The notes under the pieces: model-generated
What the model was told of the DNA's origin: nothing
Databases searched by the model: none
The model's input: the letters and a program-made list of their open reading frames with translations, nothing else
Part shown: positions 17,173 to 25,960 of the stretch, one piece after another
Numbering within the stretch: the first letter of the stretch is position 1
Layout of the letters: the number at the start of each line of letters is the position of its first letter
Position numbers and translations under genes: made by a program
Assembly (NCBI GenBank): GCA_025358085.1
Contig: JANYKT010000081.1
Location: 1 to 36,784, forward strand
From: Deltaproteobacteria bacterium
Lineage (GTDB): Bacteria > Myxococcota > Myxococcia > Myxococcales > 40CM-4-68-19
Direction of reading: 5' to 3'
DNA length: 36,784 bases

Positions 17173-18006
17173 ATGCCCAAAATCAGCGTCGCTCAGGAGA
17201 ATGGCGTTCCCACCAAGCTGTACTATGAGGACTACGGCAGCGGGAAGCCGGTCGTGCTCATCCACGGCTGGCCACTGAGCAGCCGTTCGTGGGAAAACCA
17301 GGTGCCCGCACTCATTGCCGCCGGACGCCGGGTCATTGCCTACGACCGCCGCGGGTTCGGCTCGTCTTACCAGCCGTGGAGTGGCTATGACTACGACACC
17401 CTCGCCGCTGACCTCGACGCCGTACTCAAGCATCTGGACGTAAAGGACGCGGCCATCGTGGGCTATTCGATGGGCGGCGGTGAAGTGGCGCGGTACGTCG
17501 GCAAGTACGGCACCTCGCGCATTTCCCACGCGGTGTTTGCGTCCGCGGTCCCGCCCTTCCTCTATAAAACCGCCGGTAACCCGGGCGGCGCGCTCGATGA
17601 CGCCGCGATTGCCAAATTCCAGCAAGGCGTGAAGACCGATCGCCTCGCGTTCCTCGATGAGTTCTCGAAGAACTTCTTCAGCGCTGGCGGCAAGCTCGTC
17701 ATCAGCGAGCCGCAGCGGCTCTACGCGCGGGACATCGCTGCTTTCGCCTCGCCCAAGGGCACCCTGGACTGCATCGCGGCCTTTGCGCAGACGGACTTTC
17801 GCGACGATCTGAAGAAGTTCAAGATCCCCACGCTCGTCATCCACGGCGATTCCGATGCCATCGTTCCGTTCGAGGCCAGCGGCAAGCGCACGCACGAGTC
17901 CATCCCAGGCAGCAAGCTGGTGCTGATCAAAGGCGGACCGCACGGCGTGAATGCGACCCATCCGGAGCAGTTCAATCGCGCGCTGGTCGATTTCCTCAAG
18001 GGCTAA
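17173..18006 (+). CDS. alpha/beta hydrolase, non-haem chloroperoxidase/arylesterase type
   Basis: A 277-residue alpha/beta-fold hydrolase of the usual length for cofactor-free haloperoxidases and related esterases. The oxyanion motif is IHGWPLSSRSWE (30-41) and the nucleophile elbow is GYSMGGGE with Ser 99. The acid is Asp 228 in HGDSDAIVPFE and the base is His 257 in GGPHGVNATHPEQFN. The ordering and the ATHPEQFN tail are typical of this subgroup, whose natural role is generally ester or lactone hydrolysis. ATG 17173 gives the standard N terminus; the region upstream to 17035 shows no gene. The photolyase gene follows after 13 bases, so they may share a transcript. Confidence 0.9.
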   Translation: MPKISVAQENGVPTKLYYEDYGSGKPVVLIHGWPLSSRSWENQVPALIAAGRRVIAYDRRGFGSSYQPWSGYDYDTLAADLDAVLKHLDVKDAAIVGYSMGGGEVARYVGKYGTSRISHAVFASAVPPFLYKTAGNPGGALDDAAIAKFQQGVKTDRLAFLDEFSKNFFSAGGKLVISEPQRLYARDIAAFASPKGTLDCIAAFAQTDFRDDLKKFKIPTLVIHGDSDAIVPFEASGKRTHESIPGSKLVLIKGGPHGVNATHPEQFNRALVDFLKG

Positions 18007-18019
18007 GGGGCTTGCGGAA

Positions 18020-19765
18020 ATGAGTGCGTTCCGGCAGGCGCTAGGCAAGCATCGCAATGTGGAGCGCGGGCGAAAGTGGATCTTCGTTGCCTCCGATCAG
18101 CTGAGCGATCAGCTGGGTCCGCTGTCGCGGGAAAAGGCGGGCAAGCTCGGCATCGTGCTCGTCGAGACGCCCGCCAAGGCCGCTCGCCGGCCGTATCATC
18201 GGCAGAAGCTGGCGCTGGTGCTGGCCAACCTGCGGCACTTCGCGCTGGAGCAGGCTGCGCGCGGGGTCGCGGTCCGTCATGTGGTCTCGTCCGGCGGCTA
18301 CCTGGCGGCGCTGCAACCGCTCGTGCCCGTGCTCGGCCCGCTGCGGATGATGCGCCCCGCCGAGCGCGAGCTACGCTCCGAACTGCAGCCCCTGATTGAT
18401 TCCGGCGGGCTTGTCGTTATCCCGCACGAAGGCTGGCTCACCACCGAGACCGACTTCAACGAGAGCCAACATGGGGGGAAGCCGCCTTTCCGGATGGACG
18501 CCTTCTATCGGCAAGTGCGCCGCGGTACCGGGCTCTTGATGGAGAACGGCAAGCCCATCGGAGGACGCTTTAGCTTCGACCCCGAGAATCGCGAGAGCTG
18601 GCGGGGCGAGCCAAAGGCTCCAGAGTCGCCACGCTTTCCACGCGATGTCATCAAAGACGAGGTCTGCGACCTGATCGAGCAGCACTACGCGCACCACCCC
18701 GGAACGCTCGACCGCGATGAACTACCGGCCACGCTCGCCGATGCAGAGTCGCTCTGGGCGCGGGGGCGCGCGCTCCTGCCCTGGTTCGGTCCTTACGAAG
18801 ATGCCATGGCGCAAAGCTCCACTTCGCTCTTCCACAGCCGCGTGTCCGGCCTGCTCAACCTCTGTCGCCTGTTGCCTGAGCGGCTGGTGCGCGAGGCCGC
18901 GGCTGCCGATGCGCCGCTCGCCTCGCGCGAAGGATTCATCCGGCAGATCCTTGGCTGGCGCGAGTTCGTGCGTCATGTCCACGACCAGACCGACGGCTTT
19001 CGCCGGCTTCTTTCCGGAGCCGTCCCCGAACTCGATAGCCCCGGCGACGGCGGCTATGCCCGCTGGGCCGGCAAACCCTGGCCCCGCGGAGCCGGCAGCC
19101 CCGGCGATGGCGGTGCGCTCCCGAATGCATTACAAGCCAATACCCCGCTGCCGGCTGCTTACTGGGGCAAGCCGTCCGGCCTGCATTGTCTGGATACGGT
19201 GGTGCAGGGTGTCTGGCGCGAGGCCTATAGCCACCACATCACACGATTAATGGTGCTTTCGAATATCGCGATGCTGCTGGGTTGCTCTCCGCGCGAGCTG
19301 GCCGACTGGTTCTGGGTCGCCTACCTGGACGCTTATGATTGGGTCGTGGAGCCGAACGTCCTGGCGATGGGCTCTTTTGCGCCTGGCGATGTCATGACCA
19401 CCAAGCCCTATGTAGCGGGCGCTGCCTACGTGAATCGAATGAGTGACTATTGCGGAGACTGCGCCTTTGACCCGCGCAGCAACTGTCCGCTGACGCCAAT
19501 GTATTGGGATTTTCTCGCCCGCAATGAGCCACGCCTCGCAGGCAACCAGCGGCTCAAGCTTCCGCTCGCGACCCTGCGGAAGCGCACTTCATTGCAGAAG
19601 GCACAGGCCGCGAGTGTTCGCAAAGTCGCATTGGCCAAGCTGGGCAAGGGCGAGCGGCTCGAGCCCGCGGATTTCGCCTCTCCCCTCGTACCGACGCCTA
19701 CCGCACCGCCGCAATCTTCCCCTCCAGCGAAAGGTCCACCCAGCCGGAGCCGCCCGCGACGGTGA
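18020..19765 (+). CDS. iron-sulfur bacterial cryptochrome/photolyase (FeS-BCP, PhrB type)
   Basis: A 581-residue flavoprotein of the photolyase-related branch that repairs (6-4) photoproducts with light, using FAD and a [4Fe-4S] cluster. The antenna domain begins KWIFVASDQLSDQLGPL. The cluster Cys are visible in SGLHCLDTVV and in the block CGDCAFDPRSNCPLTPMYW (C478, C481, C489). The FAD region has SHHITRLMVLSN. A Gly/Pro-rich insert holds SPGDGG twice. The last 20-odd residues are Pro/Ser/Arg-rich and lie over the end of an antisense HD-GYP relic, so the tail is probably not ancestral. ATG 18020 begins the typical N terminus. The (6-4) specificity is known only for characterised relatives. 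Confidence 0.9.
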   Translation: MSAFRQALGKHRNVERGRKWIFVASDQLSDQLGPLSREKAGKLGIVLVETPAKAARRPYHRQKLALVLANLRHFALEQAARGVAVRHVVSSGGYLAALQPLVPVLGPLRMMRPAERELRSELQPLIDSGGLVVIPHEGWLTTETDFNESQHGGKPPFRMDAFYRQVRRGTGLLMENGKPIGGRFSFDPENRESWRGEPKAPESPRFPRDVIKDEVCDLIEQHYAHHPGTLDRDELPATLADAESLWARGRALLPWFGPYEDAMAQSSTSLFHSRVSGLLNLCRLLPERLVREAAAADAPLASREGFIRQILGWREFVRHVHDQTDGFRRLLSGAVPELDSPGDGGYARWAGKPWPRGAGSPGDGGALPNALQANTPLPAAYWGKPSGLHCLDTVVQGVWREAYSHHITRLMVLSNIAMLLGCSPRELADWFWVAYLDAYDWVVEPNVLAMGSFAPGDVMTTKPYVAGAAYVNRMSDYCGDCAFDPRSNCPLTPMYWDFLARNEPRLAGNQRLKLPLATLRKRTSLQKAQAASVRKVALAKLGKGERLEPADFASPLVPTPTAPPQSSPPAKGPPSRSRPRR

Positions 19766-20190
19766 TGGCGCGCGGCTGCGCGAAGGTCTCGCGGCTCCGC
19801 ATCACCGAAGTCGTCAGCGCCACGCGGCCGTATTCGAGTTGCAAAAGCCGATGGCCTGCGCGGGAGCAGGGCCCGAGCGCACCAGGTTGTCGTAATCGTC
19901 GGCGACATGGAGGATGCGCCCAAAGAGAGTCGACCGGCCGCCCACGTCTCGACGATTTGCCGGTGGTGGACGGCGAGCACGCGCCGCACCTTGCCCTCGT
20001 GAAAGCCGGGCTGCTGCAGCAGGGTGAGGCTGCCCGCACGCGGGTGCGGCTCGCCGCCGCCCGAGCGCGACCCCGATTTCGTGCAAGAGCGCGGCGACGC
20101 CCAGGTCCTGGCGCAGGCCCACCGACAAGTGCGCGCCGTCGGCCCGCTCGTTCAGCTCCTGCGGACGCGCTCTGAAGCCGGTCAATGCTC
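19698..20190 (-). pseudogene. decayed HD-GYP-like phosphohydrolase gene
   Basis: The minus strand carries HD-GYP-like pieces in order but in different frames. ELNERADGAHLSVGLRQDLG and VAALLHEIG come first. LTLLQQPGFHEGKVRRVLAV and HHRQIVE are in a second frame. RSTLFGRILHVADDYDNLVR is back in the first frame. TFAQPRAITVAGGSGWVDLS with EGKIAAVR is in a third frame, ending at TAG 19698-19700. At least three frameshifts are needed, and the N-terminal half is missing. An intact relative would hydrolyse cyclic-di-GMP or a similar phosphoester; this copy cannot. Its end overlaps the photolyase gene on the other strand by 68 bases. Confidence 0.7.
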
Positions 20191-20236
20191 AGGTGTGGCC
20201 TCGCTCCGGGGAGGGAATCTCCTGTATGCAGCAGGG

Positions 20237-21886
20237 ATGCGAATGACCTGTCTTTTGATATTGACCCTCACGCTTGCTGGCGCTCGCGCTGCCGGTTCAG
20301 GCCCCATTGACCCCGCGCGCCTCTCGGACGCGGTCAAGACGCTTTCGTCCGATGCCTTCGAAGGCCGGGCGCCAGGTTCAAAAGGAGAAGACAAGACGGT
20401 CGCATATCTGATTCAGCAGTTTCGCGCGCTCGGGCTGCAGCCGGCCGGGGAGCACGGCGGCTGGACCCAGACCGTGCCGCTCGTCCATACCCAGGTGCAG
20501 CCCGGGGCCTTGATCACCCTGGAAGCAGGCGGCGCGAAGACGGCGCTCACGCAGTATCAGGATATCTATCTCAGTACCGTCAGGCCCGCTGACCGCGTCT
20601 CCATCGCGGCGGCGCCAGTGGTCTTCGTGGGCTACGGCGTCTCGGCTCCCGAGCGCGGCTGGGATGATTTCAAGGGCATTGATCTGCACGGGAAGATTGC
20701 GCTCTTCCTGGTGAACGATCCCGACTTCGAGGCGCAGCCCGGCGACGCGGTAGCCGGCAAGTTCGGCGGTAAAGCGATGACCTACTATGGCCGCTGGACC
20801 TATAAGTTCGATGAAGCGTCTCGCCGCGGGGCGCTCGCCGCCCTGATCGTCCACGAGACGCCCGGCGCCGGTTATGGCTGGGTCACGGTGGCCGCGCCGC
20901 ACGGCGAAAACTTCGACGTCGTCCGGCCGAACGGCGGCAAAGAGCAAGTGGCCTTGCAGGGCTGGCTGCAGCGGGAGGCAGCGGTTGCGCTGTGCAAGCG
21001 CGCGGGGCTCGATTTCGAAAGTCTCAAGCTCCAGGCGCGCACGCCCGCATTCAAGCCCGTTACATTGCCGGGAACGCGCCTCTCGGTTGAATTGGCCGTC
21101 ACGCACTCGGTGGTCAAGAGTCGCAATGTGCTGGCCCGGCTTTCGGGGGCCACGCGGCCGGAGGAGACGGTCATGTTCTCCGCGCACTGGGACGCCTATG
21201 GAATTGCCGCCTCGGCGGACAAGGCAATCCGGCGCGGCGCAGCGGATGACGCCATCGGGATCGCCGGCCTCTTCGAGATCGCGCGCGCGTTCAAAGCCGG
21301 CAAGCGACCTGCGCGGACCGTGCTCTTCGCGGCCTGGACCGCCGAGGAGCGAGGCCTGCTCGGCTCGGAGACTTATGGCGCGCACCCCACCGTCGCGCTC
21401 GCGAAGATGGCGGCGAACTACACCATGGACGTTTTGCAGACCGCCGGCCCCTCGCGGGACGTCGTGCTGGTCGGCGCAGGCCAGAACTCGCTGGAGGAAG
21501 GTCTGGCCAGGGCCGCGGCGGCGCAAGGCCGCCCCATCACGCCGGACGCGAAGCCCGAGCGCGGGCTGTTCTACCGCGCCGACCATTTCTCGCTGGCGAA
21601 GCGCGGCGTGCCGGTGCTGCTCTTGATGGGCATCGGCGGCGGCCCCGATCTGGTCGAGGGCGGGCGCGCAGCGGGCGACAAGTGGGTCAGCGACTACACC
21701 GCCAATTGCTATCACCAGGCTTGCGACGCCTGGAGCGCTTCCTGGGATCTGCGCGGCGCCACGCAGGACGTTGAAATCCTGTATCGGGCCGGCAGTGAAG
21801 TCGCGGATTCGAAGACCTGGCCCGAGTGGAACAAAGGCTCGGAGTTCAAGAACATCCGCGACGCCTCGGCCGCCTCGCGCAGGTAG
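20237..21886 (+). CDS. secreted M28-family zinc peptidase
   Basis: A 549-residue protein with a Sec signal peptide (MRMTCLLILTLTLAGARAAG). The C-terminal half has the two-zinc site of M28 aminopeptidases: H317 and D319 in SAHWDAYG, D338 in AADDAIG, the Glu pair 370-371 in WTAEERG, D398 in YTMDV and H493 in CYHQACD. The segment before it (about 120-260) resembles a protease-associated insert: VVFVGYGVSAPERGWDDFKG, with HGKIALFLVNDPDF. Such enzymes remove N-terminal residues from peptides in the periplasm or outside. ATG 20243 is an alternative start, better spaced from GCAGGG at 20231-20236. The gene stands downstream of the HD-GYP relic and appears intact. Confidence 0.9.
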   Translation: MRMTCLLILTLTLAGARAAGSGPIDPARLSDAVKTLSSDAFEGRAPGSKGEDKTVAYLIQQFRALGLQPAGEHGGWTQTVPLVHTQVQPGALITLEAGGAKTALTQYQDIYLSTVRPADRVSIAAAPVVFVGYGVSAPERGWDDFKGIDLHGKIALFLVNDPDFEAQPGDAVAGKFGGKAMTYYGRWTYKFDEASRRGALAALIVHETPGAGYGWVTVAAPHGENFDVVRPNGGKEQVALQGWLQREAAVALCKRAGLDFESLKLQARTPAFKPVTLPGTRLSVELAVTHSVVKSRNVLARLSGATRPEETVMFSAHWDAYGIAASADKAIRRGAADDAIGIAGLFEIARAFKAGKRPARTVLFAAWTAEERGLLGSETYGAHPTVALAKMAANYTMDVLQTAGPSRDVVLVGAGQNSLEEGLARAAAAQGRPITPDAKPERGLFYRADHFSLAKRGVPVLLLMGIGGGPDLVEGGRAAGDKWVSDYTANCYHQACDAWSASWDLRGATQDVEILYRAGSEVADSKTWPEWNKGSEFKNIRDASAASRR

Positions 21887-22202
21887 ACCGCTCGCCTTCG
21901 GCGTCCAGCTCGTGCCCGATGTTATTGCCGATGGCGGTGCGGTGCTCGCAAAGCCATGGTCGGGCCGCGATAGCCGCTCACCCGAAAACTGTTTGGCGCC
22001 AAGACCGGCCAAGACCATCACTTCCCCGCTGGCCAGGTCGAGCCCTTCGACCAAGGCCAGGTCGTGCAATTCGATCCCGAGCTCAGCGGCCCTTGGTCAC
22101 GATCTGCTGACGCGTCATTGCTCGCACCTGCCTCGCAAGCTCTTTCGGTTCCATCTGCCAGCGATGAGTTCAAGACTCGCAAGCGGACATCTTGAAGTGC
22201 TT
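21887..22202. other. gap with no intact gene
   Basis: No complete gene is visible here. The minus strand reads AELGIELHDLALVEGLDLAS followed by GEVMVLAGLGAK (about 21990-22085), with an in-frame stop just before it. This has the look of a real protein remnant, but I cannot name its family. The plus-strand frame is open through the gap into the HNH gene, with no ribosome-binding site and no family similarity. Confidence 0.4.
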
Positions 22203-23267
22203 ATGACCCCGGACATTTATCGTGCTCGTGACACGACCAACGATTACGAGCGAAAGCTGTTTCTGGCCCGGGCCTTCTCTTCGATGTTCGCGTATTGCGT
22301 CGATGAACCCGGTTTCTCCGAAGACGCTGCGTATAACCGCCTTTTCGTTGCCCGCGCGGGGCGTCGCCTGCCTGCGCTGATCGAGGCGGTACGCGTAGGC
22401 CGTTTGCACGTCGCGGGTGCGCGCCTGCTGGTTCCGCACCTCACCGCGGAGAATTGTCTAGACCTGCTCGCAGAGGCAGCTGGCAAATCCAGAAGGCAGA
22501 TCGAAGAATTGATCGCGAAGCTCTTCCCCAAGCCGCCCGTTCCTGCGTCGATCCGCAAATTGCCGGAGCGCCCTGTATTCCCGGTTTCAATCCCCTTCAC
22601 ACCTATGATCTCGACGTTGCCCGCAGTCGCTGTTCTGATGCAGGCGGCGCCCGCTGCCGTACAACGCATCCAACACCCGCCGGCCATTCAGCCGCTCGCG
22701 GAAGACGCGTACAAGATTCAATTCACCGCCAACCGGATTTTGCGCGAAAAGGTTCAGCAGGCTCAGGAACTGCTTCGACACCGCGTCCCCAATGGCGACT
22801 TGGCGGCCGTCTTCGAGGCCGCACTCGACTCGTTGATTCATTCAGTGAAAAGAGAACGATCCGGCCTGGGCCGCAAGGCGAGGCCAGACGCGCCGGGAGG
22901 CCTTAACGCGCCGAAAGCAACGAACCTCCCTGTTACGCGGCACATCCCCGACCGCATCAAGCGCGCCGCCTACCAGCGGGACGGCGGGCGCTGCACCTTC
23001 ACCGACGACAGGGGTCGCAGATGCGTTGAGACCGGTATGGTGGAGTTCGATCACCGCGACGGATTCGCGCGTTCACAGAGCCATTCCTAGGAACGAATCC
23101 GCCTCCTCTGTCGTCCGCACAACCAGTATGCAGCGGAGCTGATGTATGGACGGCCATTCATGAAGGGAGCGCGGAGCCCGACGTCACCCGACAACGAGCC
23201 GGTTGATGAACCCGGCGCGACTTGTCCCGGGACAAGTCCTCACTTTCAACTCGCTGGGCTCGATTAA
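22203..23267 (+). pseudogene. 13E12-like HNH endonuclease gene interrupted by an in-frame amber codon
   Basis: The reading frame resembles the DUF222/13E12-type HNH proteins of actinobacteria and myxobacteria. It has a helical N-terminal part (FSSMFAYCVDEPGFSEDAAY, LLVPHLTAENCLDLL, RKLPERP) and then RHIPDRIKRAAYQRDGGRC and VEFDHRDGFA, the start of the HNH nuclease. TAG at 23088-23090 interrupts it, yet the same frame continues ERIRLLCRPHNQYAAELMYG, the missing metal-binding end, up to TAA 23265-23267. At the matching position the second copy in this window has Val. The product is therefore cut just before its last His/Asn unless the stop is read through. ATG 22164 is an alternative start; neither has a strong ribosome-binding site. 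Confidence 0.8.
23220..23237. repeat. perfect 18-bp palindrome after HNH copy 1
   Basis: ACTTGTCCCGGGACAAGT is a perfect palindrome. It lies 28 bases before the end of the frame that continues beyond the amber codon. A degenerate version stands at the equivalent place behind the second HNH remnant (25795-25813). Confidence 0.85.
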
Positions 23268-23406
23268 AAATGACCGGGTACGGGCGTCGAAGCCCGTCGC
23301 GCAAAGGCTTTGGGCCGGCAAGAGGGGCGTTGGCACACTCACCGATCGGGATCTCGACCGGAGCGTCACTACTTAGAAAGGCTTCATCACCGCCAGGGAA
23401 GTAAAC

Positions 23407-24630
23407 TCAATAGAGGATTCGAGTCTTGATATCAGTCTCCAGCGCCGCGATGGTCTTCTTCACTTCATTTGAAACGTCCTGATCCAGATCCATGATCAGA
23501 TAGCCGACGCTCGAGTCGGTGGTGAGCACCTGGCTGTGGATGTTGGCGTTGCAATCGGCGATGATCCGGTTGATGTCGCGCAGCACGCCGGGCACGTTGC
23601 GGTGAACATTGAGGATGCGGTGGGTATTCTTCATTGGCTGCAACTCGGCCTGCGGGAAGTTGACCGCGCCGGTGGTGGCGCCGCTGTTGACGAACTTCAG
23701 CAAGGTTGCTGATACCTCGCGGCCGATGGCGGCCTGTGCCTCGCCCGTCGAGCCGCCGATGTGCGGAGTGAGGATGACATTGGCAAGGCCACGAAGCGGG
23801 GTCAGGAAAGCGTCATCGTTCTGCTCGGGCTCTTCGGGATACACATCGACCGCTGCACCGCCGACGTGTCCGCTCTTGAGGGCCTCGGCGAGCGCGGGAA
23901 TGGAGACCACGCTGCCGCGGCTGGCATTGAGCAGCAATGCTCCCTTGCGCATCATCAATAACTCTTCGGCACCGATGAGATCGCGAGTCTGCGGCGTTTC
24001 AGGAACGTGCAGCGTGACGAAGTCGCTGTTCTGCAAAAGTTCCGGCAGGGATGCAACCGGGGTGTTGTTGCCCATGGGAAGCCGCGAGGAGATGTCATGA
24101 AAAAGAACGCGCATGCCGAGCGACTCGGCCAGGACACCGACCTGCGAGCCGATGTGGCCATAGCCCACGATACCCACCGTCTTGCCGCGCACCTCGACGG
24201 CGCCGGTCGAGACCTTCCGCCAGCGGCCCTGGTGCAGCTCGCTCGACCTATCGAACAGCCGGCGCGCCAGCATGACGATTTCGCCGATGATCAACTCGGC
24301 CACGCTGCGCGTGTTCGAAAAAGGAGCATTGAAGACCGGAACGCCGCGCCGATTGGCCGCGGGCAGATCGACGTGATTGGTTCCGATACAGAAGCAGCCA
24401 ATCGTGAGCAGGCGGCGCGCGCCCTGGAGCGCGCGATCGGTTACCTGTGTCTTGCTGCGGATACCGAGGATATGAACGTCGCGCAGCTTCAAGGCCAGCT
24501 CCTCCTCCGGCAGCGCCTTGGAGATCGATTCGACCTGGAAACCTGCACTGCGAATGATGTCGTGCGCGGTCTCGTGGATGTTCTCGAGAAGGAGGACCTT
24601 GATCTGGTCGACGGGGAACGAGGTGGCCAT
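23407..24630 (-). CDS. serA: D-3-phosphoglycerate dehydrogenase with ACT domain
   Basis: A 407-residue enzyme for the first step of serine synthesis, oxidising 3-phosphoglycerate with NAD. The Rossmann motif is GIVGYGHIGSQVG. The catalytic Arg is in NASRGSVV, the Glu in VYPEEPEQND and the His in TPHIGGST. The last 75 residues (HRNVPGVLRDINRIIADCNA and on) form an ACT domain, as in the 410-residue E. coli type where serine binds and inhibits. The start is ATG 24630, with GAGG seven bases upstream; a TTG two codons earlier is rejected. It is an intact housekeeping gene standing alone among relics. Confidence 0.96.
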   Translation of the reverse strand: MATSFPVDQIKVLLLENIHETAHDIIRSAGFQVESISKALPEEELALKLRDVHILGIRSKTQVTDRALQGARRLLTIGCFCIGTNHVDLPAANRRGVPVFNAPFSNTRSVAELIIGEIVMLARRLFDRSSELHQGRWRKVSTGAVEVRGKTVGIVGYGHIGSQVGVLAESLGMRVLFHDISSRLPMGNNTPVASLPELLQNSDFVTLHVPETPQTRDLIGAEELLMMRKGALLLNASRGSVVSIPALAEALKSGHVGGAAVDVYPEEPEQNDDAFLTPLRGLANVILTPHIGGSTGEAQAAIGREVSATLLKFVNSGATTGAVNFPQAELQPMKNTHRILNVHRNVPGVLRDINRIIADCNANIHSQVLTTDSSVGYLIMDLDQDVSNEVKKTIAALETDIKTRILY

Positions 24631-24676
24631 GGGCAAGCCTCATCGCACGAAAACGTTGCCGCTCGCGCGGATTAAC

Positions 24677-25040
24677 TCACCAGGCCTTGCTGTCCGGTTT
24701 GGGAGCGAACAGCGAAGACGTGGCCGAGTCGCCGTTCACGGCGATGCCGCTGTGCATGAAGCTGCCGGCGCGCGCGAGGAGCGGGGCGGGCTCGGAGGGC
24801 GAGGCAAGCTTCCCTGCCTTGCTCCTGCGACAAATGGAGGTCGCCGCGCCCGGACTCTGGTCGAGCTGCACAAGGGTGCGTGCGCCGATGCCAGGCTCGT
24901 GACCCCAGGCCGTGACAGCGGCCAGGCCCTGCCGCCACCATCCGGATGCCCGGGAAAGAGGTTGCCGTAGAATTTGGTGGCGATGACCGCGCGGTCGCGC
25001 TTGCCCGGGCTAAATGATCGCCAATGATGTTCCCCAGCCA
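24677..25040 (-). pseudogene. aldo/keto reductase relic
   Basis: Pieces of an NADPH-dependent aldo/keto reductase appear in changing frames on the minus strand. WLGNIIGDH is near 25040-25015. GKRDRAVIATKFYGNLFPG is at about 25005-24945. PLLARAGSFMHSGIAVNG, close to the C-terminal end of such enzymes, is near 24780-24720 and ends at the stop at 24677. The central catalytic barrel between the last two pieces is gone, so a large deletion plus frameshifts have destroyed the gene. It runs straight on from an M48 peptidase relic on the same strand. Identification relies on recalled family motifs. Confidence 0.6.
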
Positions 25041-25099
25041 GCGCCGCCATCCTGCCGTCGCGGATGCGGACGGTCTCGTCCTCCGGCCTGGGCGGCAGC

Positions 25100-25439
25100 T
25101 CTCCCGCGGAGTGGCGGCGCAGCCACTCGTAGCGTCGGGCCGGAGATCGCCGTCCAGCTCGGCACGCCGGTTGAGCAGCGCATGGAATGCAGGCTGGAGC
25201 CCGAGCGCGACGAAGAACTGGGCGATGCCGACAGGGCCAATCCACAAGGTTTGCACCGCCGCGACGCAAGCACCGAGCGCGTTGGCGAGGGGCATCAGCC
25301 AGAGCGATCGGTTGCGCAGGTACGCCGGCGCATGTGCGACCACGGCGTCGCATTCCTGCGGTGATAGCCGCTGCCGGATCCCGTCGGTGATCACGAGCGA
25401 CGGGGCCTGCAGGCCGCCGGCCCCGGCGAGCGCCTGCAT
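25100..25439 (-). pseudogene. M48 (HtpX-like) peptidase relic with ruined zinc motif
   Basis: About 110 residues look like the middle of an M48 metallopeptidase: PSLVITDGIRQRLSPQECDA, then VVAHAPAYLRNRSLW, then a membrane-like stretch and RRAELDGD. In active enzymes the zinc motif is HEXXH (as in VVAHELAHLRNR); here it reads HAPAY, losing the catalytic Glu and the second His ligand. The N-terminal part is absent, with a stop just upstream, and the frame is lost after the RRAELD segment. The following DNA moves into an aldo/keto reductase relic. The change at the active site can be seen directly; the family call is from recalled motifs. Confidence 0.65.
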
Positions 25440-25567
25440 CTGACCCGCGAGTATTCATGGCACAGCGCCGTTTGAAAGCAGTTGGAGTCGCACCGGAGTT
25501 ATTTACATTGTCGGTATCGGCGGGAGGCAAGGATCTGCCCAGGCAACGCCTCCCCGCCGGCGGGCTC

Positions 25568-25744
25568 TCTACTTTCGCCGACCATGAGGGCCCCCGATGC
25601 GCCGAGTCAAGCACGCTCGAGTTCGATCATCTGGACGGCTTCGCCCGAACGAACAATCATTCCGTTGAAAAGATCCGCTTACCCTGCCGTTTGCACAACC
25701 CGCATGCGGCGGAGCAGATGTATGGACAACTTCTAATGCAGGCA
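25568..25744 (+). pseudogene. C-terminal remnant of a second 13E12-like HNH endonuclease
   Basis: Only the nuclease end survives: FADHEGPRCAESSTLEFDH, then NNHSVEKIRLPCRLHNPHAA and EQMYG. This is closely similar to copy 1 (FTDDRGRRCVETGMVEFDH, then ERIRLLCRPHNQYAAE). The preceding sequence back to 25440 does not encode the expected helical domain, and nothing with ribosome-binding strength starts here. Copy 2 keeps a Val codon where copy 1 has an amber stop. It lies in the same orientation as copy 1, about 2.5 kb away, with serA and the M48/reductase relics between them. Confidence 0.7.
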
Positions 25745-25794
25745 GCCCGAGACTCGAGACTTGAAGGGATGGCAGTGGCGAGCACTTGTGATCC

Positions 25795-25813
25795 AACTTG
25801 TCCCGGGAAAGTT
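25795..25813. repeat. degenerate palindrome after HNH copy 2
   Basis: AACTTGTCCCGGGAAAGTT matches the 18-bp palindrome behind HNH copy 1 but has lost one base in the right arm. The shared core is ACTTGTCCCGGGA. The bases from here to the caspase stop at 25961 contain no recognisable gene. Confidence 0.7.
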
Positions 25814-25960
25814 TGTAAGGCTTGCTTCTGGAATCAGACCGCCCGCGCCAGCCGCTGCGGCAGCCGGCTCAATCAACCTATGGAAGGTCGGGCGGCATCG
25901 AGGAAGCTTACCCCGCACAACGTCTCTCAGCGATGTGCGCCAGGGAAGCGGCCTAAGACC

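Noticed and set aside
20378-22069. A 563-codon open frame opposite the M28 peptidase gene
   Set aside because: The plus strand encodes an M28 peptidase with all zinc ligands. The antisense frame has Arg/Gly/Ala-rich, motif-free sequence, as expected from high third-position GC.
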